A model generated the notes under the pieces. The model searched no databases, was not told the DNA's origin, and worked only from the letters and a program-made list of their open reading frames with translations. The translations under genes were made by a program, and so were the position numbers. This document shows positions 18,139 to 26,840 of a stretch of DNA of 64,000 bases, in pieces; the stretch's first letter is position 1; every line of letters begins with the position of its first letter. This DNA is from Phycisphaerae bacterium (GTDB lineage Bacteria > Planctomycetota > Phycisphaerae > Sedimentisphaerales > Anaerobacaceae), in assembly GCA_028714255.1 (NCBI GenBank), contig JAQTMR010000002.1, positions 1-64,000 on the forward strand. Reading direction: 5' to 3'.

Positions 18139-18882
18139 ATGAAACGTCTTTTTAATTGGCAAGTCACCTTCGCCCTCGTACTGCTGCTTCTGTCAGCCGT
18201 CTTCTATTATATCCACTATTTGATTTTCAGAGACGCTCACCATATCTTCATATACCTCCTCGGCGACATCGCCTTTCTCTTCTTGAATGTCCTGATAGTT
18301 ATGCTCGTCCTCGAGCGCCTGCTTGCCTATAGGGACAAGCAGTCAATCCGAAAAAAGCTCAATATGGTAATAGGCACGTTCTTCGGCGAGGTCGGAACAG
18401 AACTGTTAAAAATATTCTCCCGCTTCGACCCCAAAGCCGCCGACATCGCCCAACTGCTTGTGGTGACAAAAGACTGGTCGAAAAAAGATTTCTTAAAGGT
18501 AGGCAGAAAAATCCGAACTCACCAAAGCGATATAAACAGCAAAAAAGAATCCCTCAAAGACGCAAGGGATTTCCTTATCTCCAAAAGACAGTTCCTGCTC
18601 ATGCTGTTGGAGAACCCCAATTTGCTCGAGCACGAATCCTTCACGGACTTGCTCTGGGCCGTGTTTCATTTAACCGATGAATTGGCCCACCGGACTGATT
18701 TAAGAAAACTGCCCGATTCGGATTACGAGCACCTCGCTGGTGACATGAAACGCGCTTACTATCAATTGCTTATCCAATGGCTGGAATATATGAAACACCT
18801 CAAGCGCGACTACCCTTATCTGTTCTCGTTGGCTATACGCACAAACCCCTTCGATCCGAACGCCTCCGTAGAAGTAAAATAG
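18139..18882 (+). CDS. Hypothetical two-helix membrane protein
   Basis: A 247-aa protein. Two N-terminal transmembrane helices (VTFALVLLLLSAVFYYIHYLIF and IFIYLLGDIAFLFLNVLIVMLVLERLL) are followed by about 180 residues of predicted cytoplasmic helices. These include NSKKESLKDARDFLISKRQFLLMLLENPNLLEHESFTDLLWAVFHLTDEL. No catalytic motif was seen. It lies 35 bp after the ZIP gene and may share its transcript. The stop codon abuts a repeat mosaic. Confidence 0.6.
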   Translation: MKRLFNWQVTFALVLLLLSAVFYYIHYLIFRDAHHIFIYLLGDIAFLFLNVLIVMLVLERLLAYRDKQSIRKKLNMVIGTFFGEVGTELLKIFSRFDPKAADIAQLLVVTKDWSKKDFLKVGRKIRTHQSDINSKKESLKDARDFLISKRQFLLMLLENPNLLEHESFTDLLWAVFHLTDELAHRTDLRKLPDSDYEHLAGDMKRAYYQLLIQWLEYMKHLKRDYPYLFSLAIRTNPFDPNASVEVK

Positions 18883-19117
18883 GTTAGCCCTGCCATCACC
18901 ATGGCAGGGTTTGTCATTCCTGCGAACGCAGGATTCCAGAAATATTTAGCCCCCGAATTTATTCGGGGGTTCTGTTCCATGTTTAGCCCCGCGACGTACC
19001 TTGTCATTCCGCACTTGATGCGGAATCCAGAAACGTTTAGCAGTCGCCGGCACGGCGACTGCGTTTAGCCCCCAAGCCTGCTTGGGGGTTGTTTACCCCA
19101 GCCGCTCGCGGCTGGGG
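18883..19117. repeat. Mosaic of hairpin repeats
   Basis: Elements abut head to tail: GTTAGCCCTGCC-hairpin (18883-18912), GTCATTCC..CCAGAAA inverted repeat (18913-18942), TTTAGCCCCCG-hairpin (18943-18974), a partial GTTTAGCCCCGC (18981-19001), a second GTCATTCC element (19003-19033), GTTTAGCAGTCGCCG-hairpin (19035-19062), GTTTAGCCCCCAAG-hairpin (19063-19094) and CCCCAGCCG-ctc-CGGCTGGGG (19096-19117). The 30-nt element at 18883-18912 is identical to 40924-40953. Confidence 0.85.
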
Positions 19118-19568
19118 ACATCACCCGCTGTTACTGCCTTCTGCCCGAAAACTATTTTTATTTACTTCCTGCCTTTCAGGGCACATCCTGCCGTTGTTGT
19201 CTCCAGTTCGGGAACTTTTTTATCATTCGCCTTCGGCGAATCTTTGCATGTCTCCTCATCCAGCCTCCGGCAGTAACAGTTGCGGGCCGACCTCCGGTTG
19301 CACTACGCAAACTAATTTTAGACTGCTCAACTATCTCCGTCTTTGGCGGTGCCATCAGCGCGACAAAACAGGGTAGATGCAAAATGTTGTTTATTAGGGA
19401 GCATGGGGCTACCCTTCTCTTGCTTTCCAACCTTTCTCACTTTTCCCACCATTCATACTTTTCACACTTTTTAATAATGAACTTGTTTGGCCTGAGTAAA
19501 ATCGAAGGGCTTGTGTTGCCAGAGTTTACCACGTGGGATACGCCGTTTGCTATCCCATCGGGGCTTGG
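19118..19568. other. Gene-poor, repeat-derived stretch
   Basis: No convincing gene. It contains further hairpin-like words (TTCGCCTTCGGCGAA at about 19226-19240 and CCTCCGGC-type stretches), a pyrimidine-rich tract (19412-19470) and CCTGAGTAAAATCGAAGGGC (19491-19510), a relative of the CCTGAGCTTGTCGAAGGGG word at 43275. Confidence 0.5.
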
Positions 19569-20144
19569 TTACTTTTTTTCAGCATCTTCATAAACTGGAA
19601 TCACTTTCCCATCTATGACGTCATAGCCAATAAATTTCCCGCGGTTTTGAATAGTTTCATTGGGGCCTGTAACATTTGTGGTGGCCTTCTCGTCTTTTTC
19701 TTTGTTTTTTATAGCTTCACGAGTAGTGGACTCGGGATTTATAAAATTAAAATGAACCTCTTTAGGAACAAGCTCATCGCTTGCACCAGAAGAACAATCA
19801 ACTATTAAACCAACAACCCCGCCCAATAAGATATTTCCCCAAACCCAGCCTTGAGCTTTATTATGTAGCCTTAGTTGTTGCGGTTCGTAATCTGAGTACT
19901 CTGCCAGTAAAGTATGTTCTTGATTCCTGATTAGATGAAAATTGCCTGGCGTTATAATCGACTCACCACTATCTGCCCTGACTTTTACTCCTGGTGGGTC
20001 GGATGTCACGGGTACAGTTTGATATTTGCCGGTCATGACTGTCGCGCATCCTGATGAGGACATAATGATGCCGGACAACAACATAAGTACCAATGGCTGT
20101 TTGATGCCGCAGACTCTCTTAAAAAGTGCTTTTCCCTTCCTCAT
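19569..20144 (-). CDS. Putative lipoprotein with PEGA-like domain
   Basis: A 191-aa protein. The signal segment LVLMLLSGIIMSSSGCATVMTG has a lipobox (SSGC, Cys about residue 33). The next section, TVPVTSDPPGVKVRADSGESIITPGNFHLIRNQEHTLLAEYSDYEP, has the short beta-rich pattern of PEGA-like surface domains. A hydrophobic glycine segment (WGNILLGGVVGLIVDCSSGASDEL) resembles proteins that carry PEGA followed by a GG-rich helix. The C-terminus is charged. An SD-like AGGAAGGGAAATGAGG precedes the ATG. Function unknown. Confidence 0.6.
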   Translation of the reverse strand: MRKGKALFKRVCGIKQPLVLMLLSGIIMSSSGCATVMTGKYQTVPVTSDPPGVKVRADSGESIITPGNFHLIRNQEHTLLAEYSDYEPQQLRLHNKAQGWVWGNILLGGVVGLIVDCSSGASDELVPKEVHFNFINPESTTREAIKNKEKDEKATTNVTGPNETIQNRGKFIGYDVIDGKVIPVYEDAEKK

Positions 20145-20485
20145 TTCCCTTCCTTTCAGAATTGCCTCCTATTAAATGTAAATGCTTAATTCTGCGATGC
20201 TTCCTCCCAAAAGTTGTTTACCCAATTTTACCCTTAAATTTCCCAATCCGTCAAATCAAAAATCAGTGAAATCCGTGTTAATCCGTGTCTGAAAAATCCC
20301 CGCGTCCTCAGCGGTAAAAAATTGTGTCCCTTCGTGTTTATTCGTGGTTAATTTTCTTCGCCTGTCCGCCGTAGCCTTGGCGAAGGCGGATTGATGCTGC
20401 CCCAGACTGCCCATCTTTTCCATTTTACGACGCGAATTATCTCTTAAAATTCCACTATTTTTCCTTAATCTCCGATATATACCTG
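20145..20485. repeat. Intergenic region with CCGTG/TTCGTGG word repeats
   Basis: 20260-20350 contains ATCCGTGTTAATCCGTGTC and TTCGTGTTTATTCGTGGTTAA, words found again at 9273-9300 (inverted), 42790-42870 and 43040-43076. The rest has no gene that I can support. The promoter for the following gene is presumably within 20430-20480. Confidence 0.6.
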
Positions 20486-21298
20486 ATGGAAACTTTTACG
20501 ATAAATCAGCCGCAGACAAAGCCCTGCCCATTCTGCGCCGAGACCATCCAGGCCGCCGCAATTAAGTGCCGTTTCTGCAACGAGTTCCTTAACACCAATA
20601 AAGCCAAGGCCTTACAAGCAGGTCAGGATTCCGATTCTAGGCCAGCCGACAAGAAAAAACCAGACGACAGCGTCCTCTTCGCAGGCAAACCTTCACTCTG
20701 GGCGATGTCCGCCTCGATATTCCGAGGCCTTATTTTCCTCGCCCTCGCATACTTTCTGATTTCCTACCCAATCGAAAACCTCTCACTCTTCCAACAGCCG
20801 CAACCCATTGCCGCACCTGAAGTTACATCACAGCCAGACTACACGGCTGAATCGGCTCCGAACCCTGAAATTGCTGAAAATACCACCGAAGAGTCTTACT
20901 CACTTGCGCTTAACGAAAGCCAGCTTTCAACGTTCCGCAAGTATCGTACTATCGCCGGCCTAAGCCTGGCAGGTTTGGTTATACTCCTGCTTCTGATAAA
21001 GATAGCCAACTTAAAAGCAACCTATTATGAGGTCTCCTCCGACCGAATCGAGTGGAGTAGAGGCCTTCTCGATAGAAAAGTGGACAATCTCGATATGTTC
21101 CGAGTCGTTGACCTGAAACTCCGCAGAAGCCTGCTCGACTGTGTCGTCGGCGTAGGTTCAGTAACGGTAATGACTACCGACAAGACCGACCCCGAATTTA
21201 CTTTTGAAAAGGTTCGGCACTCCCGTGCTCTTTACAACGCCGTCAAGAAAGCCAGCCTTGACGCCGACCGCCGAAGCGGCGTCGTCCATATTGAATAA
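20486..21298 (+). CDS. Zinc-ribbon and bacterial PH-domain membrane protein
   Basis: A 270-aa protein. The N-terminal KPCPFCAETIQAAAIKCRFCNEFL is a CxxC/CxxC zinc-ribbon. Two transmembrane helices follow (about 72-90 and 158-178), bracketing a polar loop. The C-terminal YEVSSDRIEWSRGLLDRKVDNLDMFRVVDLKLRRSLLDCVVGVGSVTVMTTDKTDPEF fits the bacterial PH (bPH2/YdbT-like) domain. These are integral-membrane proteins of unknown function. Convergent with ogt, 5 bp away. Confidence 0.75.
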   Translation: METFTINQPQTKPCPFCAETIQAAAIKCRFCNEFLNTNKAKALQAGQDSDSRPADKKKPDDSVLFAGKPSLWAMSASIFRGLIFLALAYFLISYPIENLSLFQQPQPIAAPEVTSQPDYTAESAPNPEIAENTTEESYSLALNESQLSTFRKYRTIAGLSLAGLVILLLLIKIANLKATYYEVSSDRIEWSRGLLDRKVDNLDMFRVVDLKLRRSLLDCVVGVGSVTVMTTDKTDPEFTFEKVRHSRALYNAVKKASLDADRRSGVVHIE

Positions 21299-21303
21299 GA
21301 ATA

Positions 21304-21858
21304 CTAACCACTCTTGTTGCTAATTAGTGCCTGCTCTTCGTGTTTTAGCAATTTCTCCTTCAAATTTTTTCCGCCCGCAGCAGAGAAACCGCCAACTTTA
21401 CCATTTGAACAGATTACCCTGTGGCAGGGAATTATCAAAGGCAGGGGATTTTTAGATAGTGCCCCTCCGACCGCCCTTGCGGCGGCGGGACTGCCGACCA
21501 ATTCAGCCAATCTGCCATAACTAACCGTCTGGCCAAACTCGATACCCATGCAGGCATCCAAAACCCGCTTTGTAAAAGTACTCATTCCGTTCAATTCAAC
21601 GGGGATATCGCTGAAATTTACGCGAGCTCCTTCAAAATAAGCTGCTATCTGCCTCTGGGCCGATTCGAAAAGGCCACTGTCATATTGGGCGGATGGGAAG
21701 TAACGCAAAAGCTGTGATTTGACCTTCTCCCGACTGGCTGTCGGCAGGAAAGTACGCAAAAGGCCATTATCAGTACCGGCAAGGCCGAAATAGCCCCATT
21801 TCGTCCTGAAAATCGTGTATCTTGCCGTATTTCGCATCTTTTCGCTTTCTGCGCTCAA
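21304..21858 (-). CDS. ogt: Methylated-DNA--protein-cysteine S-methyltransferase
   Basis: A 184-aa suicide repair protein for O6-alkylguanine. The active-site motif PCHRVI (LIIPCHRVICSNGKVGGFSAAGG) and the preceding helix-turn-helix FTKRVLDACMGIEFGQTVSYGRLAELVGSPAAARAVGGALSKNP are intact. The N-terminal ribonuclease-H-like domain is short. No Ada regulatory domain is present. The gene is divergent from pheA. Confidence 0.93.
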   Translation of the reverse strand: MSAESEKMRNTARYTIFRTKWGYFGLAGTDNGLLRTFLPTASREKVKSQLLRYFPSAQYDSGLFESAQRQIAAYFEGARVNFSDIPVELNGMSTFTKRVLDACMGIEFGQTVSYGRLAELVGSPAAARAVGGALSKNPLPLIIPCHRVICSNGKVGGFSAAGGKNLKEKLLKHEEQALISNKSG

Positions 21859-21987
21859 TTTTCATATCTAATATATGCCAAATTCATTGACGCAAGCGTA
21901 AAATTTTGTTAAATATAGTAGTTTTTATGCAAAAGATGTTTATTAAAGATTCGCCCGTAACTTTATTCTTCCTCTCGGTATTGGTTT

Positions 21988-23058
21988 ATGTCGCTTGAAG
22001 AACTGCGAAATCAAATTAATCGACTCGACCTCCAGCTCGTAAAGCTGCTGAATGAGCGTGCGCGCGTTGTCGTGGATATAGGCAAACTGAAAAACGAATC
22101 CGGCAAGCCCATTTATTCTCCTGACAGGGAAAAAGAGGTCTTTGCCACGATTATCGGGGCCAATGAAGGTCCGCTGCCGGACAGGTGCCTGACAGCTATT
22201 TGGCGCGAACTGATGAGCGGCTCTTTCGGACTGGAAAGGTCGCTGCGTATCGGCTATCTCGGGCCCGGCGGCAGCTTCAGCCATACCGCGGCAATGCTCA
22301 AGTTCGGACAGAGCGTCGAATATGAACCGCTGGCCGACATCAGGAGTATCTTTGACGAGGTCAGCAAGGGTCATTGCGATTTGGGCCTTGTCCCCATAGA
22401 GAACACGACCGGCGGCGGTGTGATAGAAACGCTTGACGCACTGGTAGATTCCGATGTGAAGATTTGCGCCGAGGTGCTGATGGCGATTCACCATAGCCTG
22501 CTGGCCAACTGCCCGCTGAACCATATAGAGAAGATTTACTCCAAGCCTGAGATATTTGTCCAGTGCCGAAACTGGCTAAGCGCGACCTTAAAAGAAATCC
22601 AAACTGTTTCTGTCGCCTCCAGCGCCAAGGCCGCACAGTTGGCCGCCGACGAATCGAGAGCCGCAGCGATTGGCTCATCTGTCGCAGCGGAGCTGTATGG
22701 GCTGAAGGTTGTCTGTGAAAATATCGAGGACAACGCCAACAATATAACCCGATTTTTGGTAATTGCCCGGGAGGACGCGAAGCCGACCGGCGAGGACAAA
22801 ACCGCTATATTGTTCAGCACCGCCCATAAAGCCGGCGCGCTGGCTGATGTGCTCGAGGTCTTCAAGAAATACGGTATCAATCTGACAAATATAGAATCCA
22901 GGCCGAGCAAAAAAAGACAGTGGGAGTATTATTTCTTTATGGATTTCCTCGGACACAGAACCCAGGAGCGGGTACAAAAAGGTCTGGATGCGGCCCGCGA
23001 GCACTGCCTGCAATTATCGATATTAGGAAGTTTTCCCAGGGCAATAGAATTGCTTTGA
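21988..23058 (+). CDS. pheA: Bifunctional chorismate mutase / prephenate dehydratase
   Basis: A 356-aa phenylalanine biosynthesis enzyme. AroQ-type chorismate mutase occupies about residues 1-85 (LEELRNQINRLDLQLVKLLNERARVVVDIGKLK). The prephenate dehydratase domain (about 88-265) starts at RIGYLGPGGSFSHTAA and includes VPIENTTGGGVIETLDAL, SSAKAAQLAA and the catalytic-Thr region NITRFLVIAR. A C-terminal ACT domain follows (about 275-356, ILFSTAHKAGALADVLEVFKKYGINLTNIESRPSKKRQWEYYFFMD). This ACT domain carries the ESRP Phe-binding motif, so feedback inhibition by Phe is expected. It is the first of a long plus-strand gene run. Confidence 0.95.
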   Translation: MSLEELRNQINRLDLQLVKLLNERARVVVDIGKLKNESGKPIYSPDREKEVFATIIGANEGPLPDRCLTAIWRELMSGSFGLERSLRIGYLGPGGSFSHTAAMLKFGQSVEYEPLADIRSIFDEVSKGHCDLGLVPIENTTGGGVIETLDALVDSDVKICAEVLMAIHHSLLANCPLNHIEKIYSKPEIFVQCRNWLSATLKEIQTVSVASSAKAAQLAADESRAAAIGSSVAAELYGLKVVCENIEDNANNITRFLVIAREDAKPTGEDKTAILFSTAHKAGALADVLEVFKKYGINLTNIESRPSKKRQWEYYFFMDFLGHRTQERVQKGLDAAREHCLQLSILGSFPRAIELL

Positions 23059-23125
23059 TGGTGTAAACCGTCTTTAGATTTAGATTACGTTTTATAGCTT
23101 GTAACTTATTATTTAGGAGAGTATT

Positions 23126-23896
23126 GTGAGTTTTATGAGAAAACCATTTGTAGCCGGTAATTGGAAAATGAACACGAACAGTCACGCCAGCGCAGAGCTG
23201 GTCAAGGCCATTGCCTCCAAGGCCCCTGCGATTGCCGAGGGCAGCGTTCATGTAGCGGTCTTTCCGCCTTTTGTATATCTGCAGAATGTGGTTAAGGCTA
23301 TTAACAGTTCGGGCATCGCCGTCGGCGCCCAGGATATTTATTACGAGAAAGAAGGCGCTTTCACCGGCGAGATAAGCGCATTAATGCTGAAAGACATCGG
23401 CTGCACTTACGCCTTGTGCGGCCATTCGGAACGCAGGCACGTCATCGGCGAGACAGACGAGTTGATAAACAAGAAAGTTACCGCTACCATCATGAGCGGG
23501 CTTTTGCCTATACTCTGTGTCGGAGAGCTGCGTGAAGAGCGCGAAGCATCCAAGACAGAAGAGGTCGTGACCCGGCAGATAAGGAAGGGACTGGCCGGCC
23601 TAAGCGCCGAGAAGGTCTCCGCGATAACCATCGCTTATGAGCCGGTTTGGGCCATCGGAACAGGCCTGACAGCAACGCCGCAGCAGGCCCAGGAGGTGCA
23701 CGTCCTAATAAGAAAACTGCTTGAGCAGATGTATGACGCCAAATTAGCTGAAGAGACCCGTATTCTCTACGGCGGCTCGGCAAAACCGAGCAACGCTGCC
23801 GAATTGATGGGGCAGAAGGATATAGACGGCCTGTTGGTCGGCGGAGCAAGCTTAAAGGCAGATGATTTCGCCGCGATGATTCAGTCGGCGGTATAA
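23126..23896 (+). CDS. tpiA: Triosephosphate isomerase
   Basis: A 256-aa glycolytic enzyme. The catalytic Lys is in GNWKMN, the electrophilic His in CGHSERR, the catalytic Glu in AYEPVWAIGTG, and the phosphate-binding loop in LYGGSAKPSN / DGLLVGGASL. The length is normal. GTG at 23126 was taken as start because AGGAG lies 6 nt upstream; ATG 23135 is an in-frame alternative. Followed by secG, a common neighbour. Confidence 0.96.
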   Translation: MSFMRKPFVAGNWKMNTNSHASAELVKAIASKAPAIAEGSVHVAVFPPFVYLQNVVKAINSSGIAVGAQDIYYEKEGAFTGEISALMLKDIGCTYALCGHSERRHVIGETDELINKKVTATIMSGLLPILCVGELREEREASKTEEVVTRQIRKGLAGLSAEKVSAITIAYEPVWAIGTGLTATPQQAQEVHVLIRKLLEQMYDAKLAEETRILYGGSAKPSNAAELMGQKDIDGLLVGGASLKADDFAAMIQSAV

Positions 23897-23958
23897 TTCG
23901 TAATTAGCGTATAGCGTTTAGTCTTTCCTGTTTGCTATTTGTAAAAAGGGAAATAAAT

Positions 23959-24384
23959 ATGACAGTTCTTCCAATGTTGGCAGTGAATTTTTTTATGAGT
24001 TTTGTCGCGGTCGTCTTTGTTATTTGCGCGGTGGTGCTGATGTTACTCATTTTGATTCAGAAGGGCCGGGGCGGCGGGCTGGGCGCTGCGTTCGGCGGCG
24101 GGCTGGCAAGCGGAATCTTGGGCTCCAAGACCGGCGACTTTTTGACATGGGTTACCATAGCGCTTGTGGGCGTGTTTCTGACACTCGCGGTTGTTATGGC
24201 CAAATACTACAAACCAAGTATCAGTGATTTCGGCGCTAACCAACTCCAATCGACTCAGCAAGAGGAACCTGCCCCCGCGTCTCCTGACGCGAGTCAGGGC
24301 GGCGGGCCGCAAAATCCGAAGCAGTCATCCGCTCCAGACCAGGCCGGCAGCGAAAACGCTGACGTGAACCTGCTCGGCGAGTAA
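23959..24384 (+). CDS. secG: Preprotein translocase subunit SecG
   Basis: A 141-aa membrane protein of the SecYEG channel. Two helices (AVVFVICAVVLMLLILIQKG and WVTIALVGVFLTLAVVMAKYY) flank the signature loop GRGGGLGAAFGGGLASGILGSKTGDFL. The C-terminal 50 residues are a low-complexity polar tail (QSTQQEEPAPASPDASQGGG), longer than in E. coli SecG. ATG 23959 is preceded by AAAAAGGGAAAT. It follows tpiA by 62 bp, the usual order in many bacteria. Confidence 0.92.
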   Translation: MTVLPMLAVNFFMSFVAVVFVICAVVLMLLILIQKGRGGGLGAAFGGGLASGILGSKTGDFLTWVTIALVGVFLTLAVVMAKYYKPSISDFGANQLQSTQQEEPAPASPDASQGGGPQNPKQSSAPDQAGSENADVNLLGE

Positions 24385-24431
24385 CCTCGTCGCGCAAAAA
24401 AGTTCGCAATACGAATTGAAAGTGCATCGGT

Positions 24432-25316
24432 ATGATAAATAGTATGACCGGATTTGGTGAGTCGCAGGGCGAGATTAACGGCGTAACTTACATTGTGGAA
24501 ATAAAAACCGTCAACAACCGTTATCTGAAAACTTCCGTAAGACTGCCGGAGGCAACAGCGTTTCTCGAAGAAGATATCGACGGGCTTCTGCGGAAAAACC
24601 TTTCGCGCGGAATGGTAAACTGTTCGCTCCACCTGAAAAACGCACCGGCAAATGCGCTCTTTGATATCGACGAGACCGCTTTGCGGGCGTATATAGAAAA
24701 ATTGAGCCGGTTCGCCTCTTCAGCCAACACCAACTGCTCCCTCGATATAGCCGGGCTGCTGACTCTTCCCGGTATTGTTCAGCCGGCGTTGCCGGACGAA
24801 GAAAAAGCCGGGCAAATAAAAAAGACGGTCTTAAGTATTACGAAAAAGGCAATAGACCGGCTCAAACAGATGCGGGCCGCAGAAGGCGCCAACCTGGAGG
24901 CCGACATGAACAACCACTGCGAAGCCATAAAACAGGCACTCGAACAAATACGTGCCCGCAGCGGAACTGTTATTCAGGAATATCAGAGGAAGCTGAAAAA
25001 AAGGGTTAACGAGCTTCTGGCGGACGCAAAACTTAAACTGAACGAAGAGACTCTCGCCAGAGAGGTAGCCATCTTCGCCGACAGGTCGGATATCTCCGAG
25101 GAGATTGCCCGGCTGGATTCGCACCTGCAGCAGTTTGCCGAGTGCTGCCGGACAGATGCCCAGGCCGGACGCAGGCTGGACTTCATCAGCCAGGAAATGC
25201 TCCGAGAGGCCAACACCATTGCAAGCAAGGCATATGATACCGAGGTTGTCCGCTGTGTGGTCGATATAAAGTGTCTGGTGGACCGGATTAAAGAACAAGT
25301 TCAGAATGTAGAGTGA
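24432..25316 (+). CDS. YicC family endoribonuclease-like protein
   Basis: A 294-aa protein. The N-terminal INSMTGFGESQGEINGVTYIVEIKTVNNRYL and LSRGMVNCSLHL are the YicC_N signature. The C-terminal DUF1732 region contains REVAIFADRSDISEEIARLDSHLQQF and GRRLDFISQEMLREANTIASKA. YicC proteins are stress-linked and have been shown to act as endoribonucleases in E. coli. In many genomes the gene precedes gmk and rpoZ exactly as here, which supports the assignment. Confidence 0.93.
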   Translation: MINSMTGFGESQGEINGVTYIVEIKTVNNRYLKTSVRLPEATAFLEEDIDGLLRKNLSRGMVNCSLHLKNAPANALFDIDETALRAYIEKLSRFASSANTNCSLDIAGLLTLPGIVQPALPDEEKAGQIKKTVLSITKKAIDRLKQMRAAEGANLEADMNNHCEAIKQALEQIRARSGTVIQEYQRKLKKRVNELLADAKLKLNEETLAREVAIFADRSDISEEIARLDSHLQQFAECCRTDAQAGRRLDFISQEMLREANTIASKAYDTEVVRCVVDIKCLVDRIKEQVQNVE

Positions 25317-25407
25317 CGGAAAGACTCCATTAAAAAGATATTGCGGGAGAGAGCAAGCTTTTTTCCGCGTCTGTGAACCCATAAAAAGCAATCTTTATAT
25401 TAGTCAA

Positions 25408-25992
25408 ATGGCAACTAAAAACTCGGAATCAAAAGAGAAAAGCAACAAAGGCAAAGTGGTGATAGTGAGCGGCCCATCCGGCGTGGGCAAAAGCACGATT
25501 TGCAAAGAGGTGATTAAGCGGTTAAATAACGCTCACCTCAGCGTTTCAGTCACCACCAGGCCCAAAAGCGAAAATGAAGTTGATGGCAAAGACTATTGGT
25601 TTATAACAGAAGAGCAGTTCCGCAAGCGAATCAACGAAGGTTCGCTGCTCGAATATGCGGAAGTATTCGGCAATCTGTATGGAACGCCGAAGGACAAAAC
25701 CGAAGAAGCGCTGCGGGCCGGCGAAACCATCATTTTAGAAATCGACGTTCAGGGCGCCAAGCAGATAAAAATAAGATATCCGGCTGCGGTAATGATTTTT
25801 ATTTTACCACCAACACAGAAGGAATTGGCCGAGCGTATGAACCTGCGAGGCAGAGAAGACGCCAAAGCGGCCGAAGAAAGATTGAACGGGGCAAGCATTG
25901 AAGTCGCTGCCGCCTGGCAATACTATGAACATATGGTTATAAACGATGATTTGGAACAAGCGGTAAAAGAGGTTGTTCAAATCATAAAATAA
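25408..25992 (+). CDS. gmk: Guanylate kinase
   Basis: A 194-aa enzyme phosphorylating GMP to GDP. P-loop SGPSGVGKST (about residues 19-28) and the GMP-binding VSVTTRPKSENEVDGKDYWFI are clear. EYAEVFGNLYGTPK and ILEIDVQGAKQIK complete the active site, and the lid region LRGREDAKAAEERL is intact. A lysine-rich N-terminal extension of about 15 residues is present. 18 bp before rpoZ. Confidence 0.95.
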   Translation: MATKNSESKEKSNKGKVVIVSGPSGVGKSTICKEVIKRLNNAHLSVSVTTRPKSENEVDGKDYWFITEEQFRKRINEGSLLEYAEVFGNLYGTPKDKTEEALRAGETIILEIDVQGAKQIKIRYPAAVMIFILPPTQKELAERMNLRGREDAKAAEERLNGASIEVAAAWQYYEHMVINDDLEQAVKEVVQIIK

Positions 25993-26009
25993 AGCATTGG
26001 AGAAAAAGA

Positions 26010-26234
26010 ATGATAGAAGATTTGAAGAGTACAGAAATAATCAACAAGGTCGGCGGTAAATACAAACTAACGGCGCTGATTCAAAAACGGCTGGAGGAAT
26101 TGCTGGAGGGCGGCAGACCGCTTATCGAGGACGCCAAAGGCAAGACGCAGCTGGAAATCGTCGTTCAGGAAATCCTGCAGGACAAGATTGCCATTGACCC
26201 CGGAACCGACGATACTAACAAGCTAAAAGATTAA
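26010..26234 (+). CDS. rpoZ: RNA polymerase omega subunit
   Basis: A 74-aa protein. STEIINKVGGKYKLTALIQKRLEELLEGGRPLIE matches the omega core, where the conserved helix normally reads GGRFKLTVLIQKR..ELL.GARPLV. The position directly after gmk and before coaBC genes is the classic gmk-rpoZ-coaBC arrangement. The ATG has GGAG 8 nt upstream. Omega assists assembly of the beta' subunit. Confidence 0.87.
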   Translation: MIEDLKSTEIINKVGGKYKLTALIQKRLEELLEGGRPLIEDAKGKTQLEIVVQEILQDKIAIDPGTDDTNKLKD

Positions 26235-26245
26235 CCGGGCCGGCA

Positions 26246-26827
26246 ATGGATAAAATGGGACTTAATATCCTGTTGGGTGTCACCGGCGGAGTCGCCGCAT
26301 ATAAGGCGGTCGATTTGGCAAGCAAGCTAACCGCCGGCGGCGCAAAGGTCAATACGGTAATGACAGATAGCGCCTGCCAGCTTATCTGCCCCAAAAGCTT
26401 CGAAGCGGTAACGGGACAGCCGGTTTATACCTCGCTATGGGGCGCAAGCGAAGAATACCAAATAGGCCATGTGAACCTGGCCGACTGGGCGGATGTCGTT
26501 GTCGTCGCACCGGCAACGGCGAATATCATAGGTAAAATTGCAAACGGCATTTGTGATGACTTGCTTAGCACAACCCTTTGTGTCTGCTGGCCGTTGATTA
26601 AATTGGGCAAGGCGATTCTGGCGCCAGCGATGAACAACAATATGTGGAACAATCCCGCTGTGCAGCGCAATATCGAAACGATAAAAGAAATGGGCTTTCA
26701 GTTAATAGGCCCTGTTGAAGGTCGGCTTGCCTGCGGCACAGAAGGCATCGGAAGAATGGCCGAATCGCAGGATATTCTAAAAGCGATTGCAAATATCGCC
26801 TCGAAAATTAAACACAAAAAAAGATAA
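26246..26827 (+). CDS. coaC: Phosphopantothenoylcysteine decarboxylase (CoaC-type flavoprotein)
   Basis: A 193-aa FMN-dependent enzyme of CoA synthesis. GVTGGVAAYKAVDLASKL, the active-site His in YQIGHVNLADWADVVVVAPATANIIGKIANGICDDLLST, and the PAMNNNMWNNPAVQRN motif are canonical for the HFCD family. The catalytic Cys is in RLACGTEGIGRMAE. In most bacteria this domain is fused to CoaB. Here it stops at 26827 and the CoaB domain is a separate frame starting 13 bp later. Confidence 0.92.
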   Translation: MDKMGLNILLGVTGGVAAYKAVDLASKLTAGGAKVNTVMTDSACQLICPKSFEAVTGQPVYTSLWGASEEYQIGHVNLADWADVVVVAPATANIIGKIANGICDDLLSTTLCVCWPLIKLGKAILAPAMNNNMWNNPAVQRNIETIKEMGFQLIGPVEGRLACGTEGIGRMAESQDILKAIANIASKIKHKKR

Positions 26828-26840
26828 ACCCTTCGGTAAA

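Noticed and set aside
18883-19117. Possible CRISPR array
   Set aside because: The repeats are self-complementary hairpins of different sequence that abut each other, without spacers of constant length and with no cas gene.
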